DNA from: JAQGMJ01 sp036271855
Lineage (GTDB): Bacteria > Pseudomonadota > Gammaproteobacteria > Burkholderiales > JAEUOS01
DNA length: 29,357 bases
Direction of reading: 5' to 3'
Assembly (NCBI GenBank): GCA_036271855.1
Contig: DATAZV010000021.1
Coordinates: 1 to 29,357 of the forward strand
In this document: positions 23,858-29,357 of the stretch, one piece after another
How positions within the stretch are numbered: position 1 is the stretch's first letter
Layout of the letters: each line of letters begins with the position of its first letter
Translations under genes and position numbers: made by a program
The notes under the pieces: model-generated
Seen by the model: the letters and a program-made list of their open reading frames with translations, nothing else
What the model was told of the DNA's origin: nothing
Database searches by the model: none

Positions 23858-23915
23858 AAATCGCTGGCAAAGCCAGACGATTTTTTGATTGAACGGCGAC
23901 GAAAAAGCTAAAGAC
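23858..23915 (+). repeat. Double-hairpin intergenic repeat, copy 2, acting as a bidirectional terminator
   Basis: The conserved hairpin 23858-23883 (AAATCGCTGGC, loop AAA, GCCAGACGATTT) is extended here by flanking As and Ts to 23855-23886, giving six As on one side and six Ts on the other, an intrinsic terminator in both directions between converging genes. After a 12-nt spacer comes GCGACGAAAAAGCTAAAGAC (23896-23915), shared with copy 1. The right end overlaps the stop codon of the minus-strand ykgJ-like gene. Confidence 0.83.
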
Positions 23916-24252
23916 CCAGGGCGGGCAGGCCGTATCGTGCGCGGGCTCGCGTGCAGCTATCGTTGTCAGCGCCGGCTTCGCCGTGGCGCTGGAATGCGTG
24001 GCAGGGGGTAGGGCGGTCGGCGTAGATGGCGCAACTGACGGCTTCGCCTACCGTGCCCGCGAGAGCGGTGCAGCGCGGGCTCTTGGTATTAGTACCGGCC
24101 ATGCACAGACGGTGCGGCGGCAGAGGCTCGGTGAGGGCGGCGGAAACGCGGCCGCCGGCGTCATCGGCTTCGCTCCAGTAGAAGGGGACGACGAAGCTGG
24201 CGCAGCAGGCGCCGCAGCGCATGCAGGGGTTGACGGCGGCCGCGCTGCTCAT
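23908..24252 (-). CDS. YkgJ-type cysteine cluster protein
   Basis: A 114-residue protein with the YkgJ/CxxCxxCC pattern: CMRCGACCASF at residues 10-20, then C50 in HRLCMAG, C61 in PRCTALAG, C74 in VSCAIY and C83 in RPTPCHAF. This arrangement binds zinc or an iron-sulfur centre in the family; function is not established. It begins 13 nt after the stop of the PfkB-type kinase gene on the same strand and is probably co-transcribed. Its last codons and stop fall within the tail of repeat copy 2, so the C-terminus may have been reshaped by the repeat. Confidence 0.85.
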   Translation of the reverse strand: MSSAAAVNPCMRCGACCASFVVPFYWSEADDAGGRVSAALTEPLPPHRLCMAGTNTKSPRCTALAGTVGEAVSCAIYADRPTPCHAFQRHGEAGADNDSCTRARARYGLPALGL

Positions 24253-24265
24253 CCGGCCCCGCGCT

Positions 24266-25213
24266 CTACCAGAGGGAAAAGCCGAAGTGCTTGGCGTAGA
24301 GTTCGCCGATTTCGTCGCGGGTCATGCGGTGGTTTTGCGCGCCGCGTTCGGCGATTTTCAGGGCACCCATGATCGAAGCCAGGCGTCCGGTGTCTTCCCA
24401 GTCGAGCTGGTTGACGATGCCGAACAACAGGCCGGCACGGTAGGCGTCGCCGCAGCCGGTGGGATCGACCACGCGGTCGGCCTTGACCGCGGGAATTTCC
24501 AGGCGCGAGCCGTCGGTGTAGATGTGCGAGCCTTCGGCGCCGCGCGTCACCACCATCGCCTGCACCAGCTTGGCGATCTCTTCGAGAGACTGGCCGGTGC
24601 GCTCGGTGAGCATCTTCGCCTCGTAGTCGTTCAGCGCCACGTAGTCGGCCATGCTGATGAAATCCATCAGCTCCTCGCCATTGAACATCGGCAGGCCCTG
24701 GCCCGGATCGAAAATGAAGGGGATGCCGGCTTCGGCGAATTCGCGCGCATGCTGCAGCATGCCGTCGCGGCCGTCGGGCGCGACGATGCCGAGGTTGACG
24801 TCGGCCGCGTCCTTGACGTGATTGACATGGGAAAAATTCATCGCGCCGGGGTGAAAGGCGGTGATCTGGTTGTCGTCCAGATCGGTGGTGATGAAGGCCT
24901 GTGCGGTGAACGACTCCGGCACCAGGCTGACATGCTTGGAGGACAGGCCGAGGCCTTCGAGCCGGGTGAAATAGTGCTCCGCGTCTTCGCCCACCGAGGC
25001 CATGATCAGCGGCTCTTCCTCCGGGCGATGGGCGATCATCCGCAGGTTGTAGGCGATGTTGCCGGCGCAGCCGCCGAACTCGCGCCGCAACTCCGGCACC
25101 AGGAAGGCGACGTTGAGGATGTGCACCTGGTCAGGCAGGATATGGTCTTTGAATTTTCCTTCGAACACCATGATGTTGTCGAAGGCCATCGAGCCACAGA
25201 TGAGGACGGACAT
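24266..25213 (-). CDS. PfkB family carbohydrate/nucleoside kinase
   Basis: A 315-residue cytoplasmic kinase of the ribokinase/PfkB superfamily, most like bacterial proteins annotated as adenosine kinase. The N-terminal SVLICGSMAFDNIMVFEG gives the substrate-side strand and GGCAGNIAYNL the first signature region. The ATP/anion-hole signature is DPTGCGDAYRAG (250-261) with catalytic D256; the usual GAGD is GCGD here. The ATG at 25213 has GGGAGAA upstream. Its substrate (adenosine, ribose or another sugar) is inferred only. It precedes the ykgJ-like gene and is separated from the upstream DUF3426 gene by 128 bp with a candidate promoter. Confidence 0.85.
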   Translation of the reverse strand: MSVLICGSMAFDNIMVFEGKFKDHILPDQVHILNVAFLVPELRREFGGCAGNIAYNLRMIAHRPEEEPLIMASVGEDAEHYFTRLEGLGLSSKHVSLVPESFTAQAFITTDLDDNQITAFHPGAMNFSHVNHVKDAADVNLGIVAPDGRDGMLQHAREFAEAGIPFIFDPGQGLPMFNGEELMDFISMADYVALNDYEAKMLTERTGQSLEEIAKLVQAMVVTRGAEGSHIYTDGSRLEIPAVKADRVVDPTGCGDAYRAGLLFGIVNQLDWEDTGRLASIMGALKIAERGAQNHRMTRDEIGELYAKHFGFSLW

Positions 25214-25281
25214 GAGTAGTTATTCTCCCGTGAAGCCGCTGCGCTGAGGTCAAGCGGCTCCCTGAAACTGACGATGGGCGT

Positions 25282-25309
25282 ATTGTAATGGCGAATCCGT
25301 CCGCTCCAA
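25282..25309 (-). promoter_or_regulatory. Candidate promoter of the PfkB-type kinase gene
   Basis: Reading the minus strand, TTGGAG (25309-25304) and TACAAT (25287-25282) are 16 bp apart, placing the start about 60 nt before the kinase ATG. The -10 box is good, the -35 moderate. An 8-bp stem, GTCCGCTC/GAGCGGAC (25299-25337), overlaps it just after the DUF3426 stop but has no T-run. Confidence 0.45.
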
Positions 25310-25341
25310 AGGGGAACCGGGGGCGAACCGAGCGGACCCTC

Positions 25342-26223
25342 TTAAGGGTAGAACGCGTACAGCCGGTAGCCGTTGGCCTTGAGCTGGCTGGCGTCGATCG
25401 ACAAGCGCACCTGGTACTCGCCGTCTGCACCCAGTTGGGGCAGAGCGGCGCCGGCCGCGCGCAAACCGTACTCTTCCGGCTTGATCACACGACGTGCCTG
25501 CGGGCTTTCCTGGGCGTCGATCAGGGTGAGTTCGAGGTAGGGCAGCTTTTGCGCCAGGGCGGAGCGGTTGCGCAGCAGGGCGTTTAGCTGCAGCAGGGTG
25601 GGGTCGGCGGGATCGGCTTCCAGCGAAGAGGACTCGATGCTGATCGCTTGCGGATCGACCGGCGTTTCCAGCCTGCACGCAAGCTTGACGCACATCTGGG
25701 TCAGCCAGGGCTTGGTCTCGGGCTGCAGCAGCGCCAGTTGATCGCGGTAAAAATAGGCGCCCTGCGCAGCCAGCGCCAGCAGGGCAAGCAGCACGCCGGC
25801 GAAGGAAAACCAGGCGAAGCGGCGGCGTGGCCGTTCTTCCACTTCTTCTTCTGTCTCTTCCGTTTCGCCCAAGGCAGCGTGCTGCAGCGGCCGCGATACC
25901 GGGGGAGGCGGTTCTTCTTCTTCGGTCAGCGCTTCCAGCGCCTGCGCATCCTGGTGCTCGAAACTGTTCGCCAGCGGCTCGGAATCTGCCGGCAACGGGC
26001 GCGAATTGGCGTCGAGCACGCTGAAACTCGACTCCGAATCCGCAGGCCCCGGCGAATCCGAAGGCGGATGGGTGGCCGGGTCGCGGGTGTGCACCAGGCT
26101 GGCCAGGGCGCTGAACACGTACTGGCAGCGGCCGCAGCGCACCTTGCCCTGGCGCGAAACCAGCTGGTCGGTGGTGATGCGAAACGAGGTGCCGCACTCG
26201 GGGCAGCGGGTGAGCATCGACAT
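25342..26223 (-). CDS. Zinc-ribbon and DUF3426 domain membrane protein
   Basis: A 293-residue protein with an N-terminal MJ0042-type zinc ribbon (C7-x2-C10 and C30-x2-C33), a long acidic, proline-rich linker (about 45-130), one transmembrane helix (about 137-158), and a C-terminal DUF3426 domain expected in the periplasm. It lies directly downstream of prmA (21-bp gap), the usual betaproteobacterial order. Function is not established; the layout suggests a sensor or assembly factor, but that is speculation. Confidence 0.88.
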   Translation of the reverse strand: MSMLTRCPECGTSFRITTDQLVSRQGKVRCGRCQYVFSALASLVHTRDPATHPPSDSPGPADSESSFSVLDANSRPLPADSEPLANSFEHQDAQALEALTEEEEPPPPVSRPLQHAALGETEETEEEVEERPRRRFAWFSFAGVLLALLALAAQGAYFYRDQLALLQPETKPWLTQMCVKLACRLETPVDPQAISIESSSLEADPADPTLLQLNALLRNRSALAQKLPYLELTLIDAQESPQARRVIKPEEYGLRAAGAALPQLGADGEYQVRLSIDASQLKANGYRLYAFYP

Positions 26224-26244
26224 GGCGGCTCGGCGTGGGATGCT

Positions 26245-27138
26245 TTAGTTTTTGGTACCGGAGAGGCAAGTCCAGCCGTCTTCGCGGCGGAACGCGGTCA
26301 GGGCGATCAGCGGCCGGTAGGCGGCAATCACTTCATCTTCCTGCGAGTCGAGAATACCAGAAAGCGTGAGTCGCCCGCCGGGCTTGACGTGGCCGACCAG
26401 GGCCGGGGCCAGGACCTTGAGGGGATTGGTAAGGATGTTCGCCACCACGACGTCGGCGGTGAGCGCTGTCAGGGCATCGGTATTGCGGATCTCGAGGGTG
26501 CAGCCGTTGGCCTGCGCATTGTCGCGGCTGGCGATCAGCGCCTGCGGGTCGATATCGGTGGCAAACACCGGCGCGGCACCGAATTTAGCCGCCGCCACCG
26601 CCAGGATGCCGGAGCCGCAGCCGTAGTCGAGCACCGATTCGCCGCCTTTGATATGGGTGTCCAGCCATTGCAGGCACAGGCGCGTGGTGGGGTGACTCCC
26701 GGTGCCGAAAGCCAGTCCCGGGTCCAATCGAATGGCCAGCGCCTTGGGATCGGGCGGCTCGTGCCAGCTGGGGACGATCCACAGGCGCTCGGAGATGCGG
26801 ATCGGCTCGAACTGCGACTGGGTCAGGCGCACCCAATCTTGGTCCGCCACTGCTTTGGTGGTGTAGGGCGGCACCTCGGCATAGCCGGCGGCGCTGGCCG
26901 CCTCCCGCGCCAACGCCGGCGCATCGGCTTCAGCATCGATCAGCGCGACCACCACATTGCGGCGCCACGCCGTATTTTCGATCGCCATGCCAGGCTCGCC
27001 AAACAGCGGCTGCTCCTGCGCGGTATTGGCATCGGCATCTTCCACCGAGACCGAGAGCGCGCCGGCTTCCATCAGGGCGTCGCTGAAGGCCTCAGCTTCG
27101 CGCTCGGCGCAGACAAAGCGCAGTTCAAACCAGGGCAT
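26245..27138 (-). CDS. prmA: Ribosomal protein L11 methyltransferase PrmA
   Basis: Trimethylates ribosomal protein L11 using SAM. The 297-residue protein has an N-terminal L11-binding domain (MPWFELRFVCAEREAEAFSDAL at the start) and a C-terminal class I methyltransferase domain: PGLAFGTGSHPTTRLCL (about 165-181), LDYGCGSGILAVAAAK (SAM-binding motif I) and VVANILTNPL (catalytic-loop region). All expected motifs are intact and length is standard. It follows accC on the same strand but is separated by a 120-bp gap with a terminator and a possible promoter of its own. Confidence 0.97.
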   Translation of the reverse strand: MPWFELRFVCAEREAEAFSDALMEAGALSVSVEDADANTAQEQPLFGEPGMAIENTAWRRNVVVALIDAEADAPALAREAASAAGYAEVPPYTTKAVADQDWVRLTQSQFEPIRISERLWIVPSWHEPPDPKALAIRLDPGLAFGTGSHPTTRLCLQWLDTHIKGGESVLDYGCGSGILAVAAAKFGAAPVFATDIDPQALIASRDNAQANGCTLEIRNTDALTALTADVVVANILTNPLKVLAPALVGHVKPGGRLTLSGILDSQEDEVIAAYRPLIALTAFRREDGWTCLSGTKN

Positions 27139-27175
27139 CGGATTCTCTGTCTACGCGATTGTTTGAAATTGACCG

Positions 27176-27205
27176 AAGATAACCATATTGGGGCGACTGC
27201 GGCAA
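27176..27205 (-). promoter_or_regulatory. Possible promoter of prmA
   Basis: On the minus strand TTGCCG (27205-27200) and TATCTT (27181-27176) are 18 bp apart, about 37 nt before the prmA ATG. Each box matches consensus at four of six positions. It would let prmA be transcribed despite the terminator after accC. Confidence 0.35.
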
Positions 27206-27226
27206 AGCCCGAGGCTTCGGTGGGTA

Positions 27227-27248
27227 AAAAGGGGGCGGCTCCCCTTTT
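27227..27248 (-). terminator. Intrinsic terminator downstream of accC
   Basis: On the minus strand AAAAGGGG and CCCCTTTT form an 8-bp stem with a 6-nt loop, running into further Ts, shortly after the accC stop. A small CCGAAGCC/GGGCTT-type stem lies just beyond. Confidence 0.72.
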
Positions 27249-27258
27249 GTCGCGACGG

Positions 27259-28617
<1,359 letters not shown>

Positions 28618-28656
28618 CTCGTTTCCTTGTTTCTTGCCTGAATCGCCGCGGGCGAT

Positions 28657-29109
<453 letters not shown>

Positions 29110-29120
29110 GCAATTACCCT

Positions 29121-29357
29121 TTATTTCCTGTCATCTGCTTGAATTTTGTCGATAGCGAAGGCCAATGCCAGCATATAGCCGCGGCTGCCCAAGCCAACGA
29201 TGGTGCCGACGGCCAGGTCGGAGAAATAGGAGTGGTGGCGAAACGGCTCGCGCTTGTGGATGTTGGACAAATGCACTTCCACGAAAGGAATCGCCACGGC
29301 CGCAAATGCGTCGCGCAGGGCCACACTGGTATGGGTGAAGGCCGCCGGATTGATGAC
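29121..29357 (-). CDS. aroQ: 3-dehydroquinate dehydratase type II, 3' part
   Basis: The window ends inside this gene; only the last 78 residues are seen. They include INPAAFTHTSVALRDA and PFVEVHLSNIHKREPFRHHSYFS, the substrate-binding and active-site region of type II dehydroquinase (shikimate pathway), and LGSRGYMLAL near the C-terminus. The catalytic N-terminal tyrosine/arginine lid lies outside the window. It stops 11 nt before accB starts, so it probably heads the aroQ-accB-accC transcript. Confidence 0.95.
   Translation of the reverse strand, partial: VINPAAFTHTSVALRDAFAAVAIPFVEVHLSNIHKREPFRHHSYFSDLAVGTIVGLGSRGYMLALAFAIDKIQADDRK

Overview
The window looks like chromosomal DNA of a GC-rich betaproteobacterium. 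The best guess is Burkholderiales, family Oxalobacteraceae (Massilia, Duganella or Herbaspirillum-like). This rests on gene order (ffh | ypjD-PP0621-pilS-pilR-ampD; aroQ-accB-accC-prmA-DUF3426; nrdA-nrdB followed by a lysine/alanine-rich H1-like gene) and on protein character, not on a database search. There is no prophage, transposase, CRISPR array, tRNA or rRNA that I can see. Most of the window is housekeeping and coding-dense; the unusual material lies in the intergenic DNA.

Layout: 213-1460 encodes an HD-GYP c-di-GMP phosphodiesterase. 1480-2634 (minus) holds a METTL25-like methyltransferase and a small unknown protein. 2939-3315 holds two tiny membrane proteins (DUF1328, DUF883-like) ending at a terminator, followed by an AsmA-family protein. 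5660-7885 (minus) is ffh followed by an FkbM-type methyltransferase. From 7951 to 12739 runs a gapless, overlapping five-gene operon: a CcsA/YpjD-like membrane protein, a PP0621-family protein, PilS, PilR and AmpD. 12740-17649 is the class Ia ribonucleotide reductase locus, with a paired NrdR-type operator, a long leader carrying a possible 38-codon ORF, nrdA, a spacer with two large hairpins, and nrdB. An H1-like protein, YggT and a DUF167 protein follow.

From 19737 to 23813 lies a coherent periplasmic PQQ module: a soluble sorbosone/glucose-dehydrogenase-type beta-propeller, a diheme cytochrome c and a TonB-dependent receptor closely resembling the PQQ importer PqqU (YncD). No pqq biosynthesis genes are in the window, so salvage of external PQQ to activate the dehydrogenase is a plausible reading. 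On the minus strand follow a YkgJ-type cysteine-cluster protein, a PfkB-family kinase, a DUF3426 zinc-ribbon membrane protein, prmA, accC, accB and the 3' part of aroQ.

The most notable unexplained structure is a roughly 100-120 bp double-hairpin element present twice: in the nrdA-nrdB spacer (16278-16396) and between the converging pqqU-like and ykgJ-like genes (23814-23915). A conserved hairpin, a fixed 12-nt spacer and a conserved 19-20 nt tail are shared. It looks like a dispersed intergenic repeat family that doubles as a terminator in one place.
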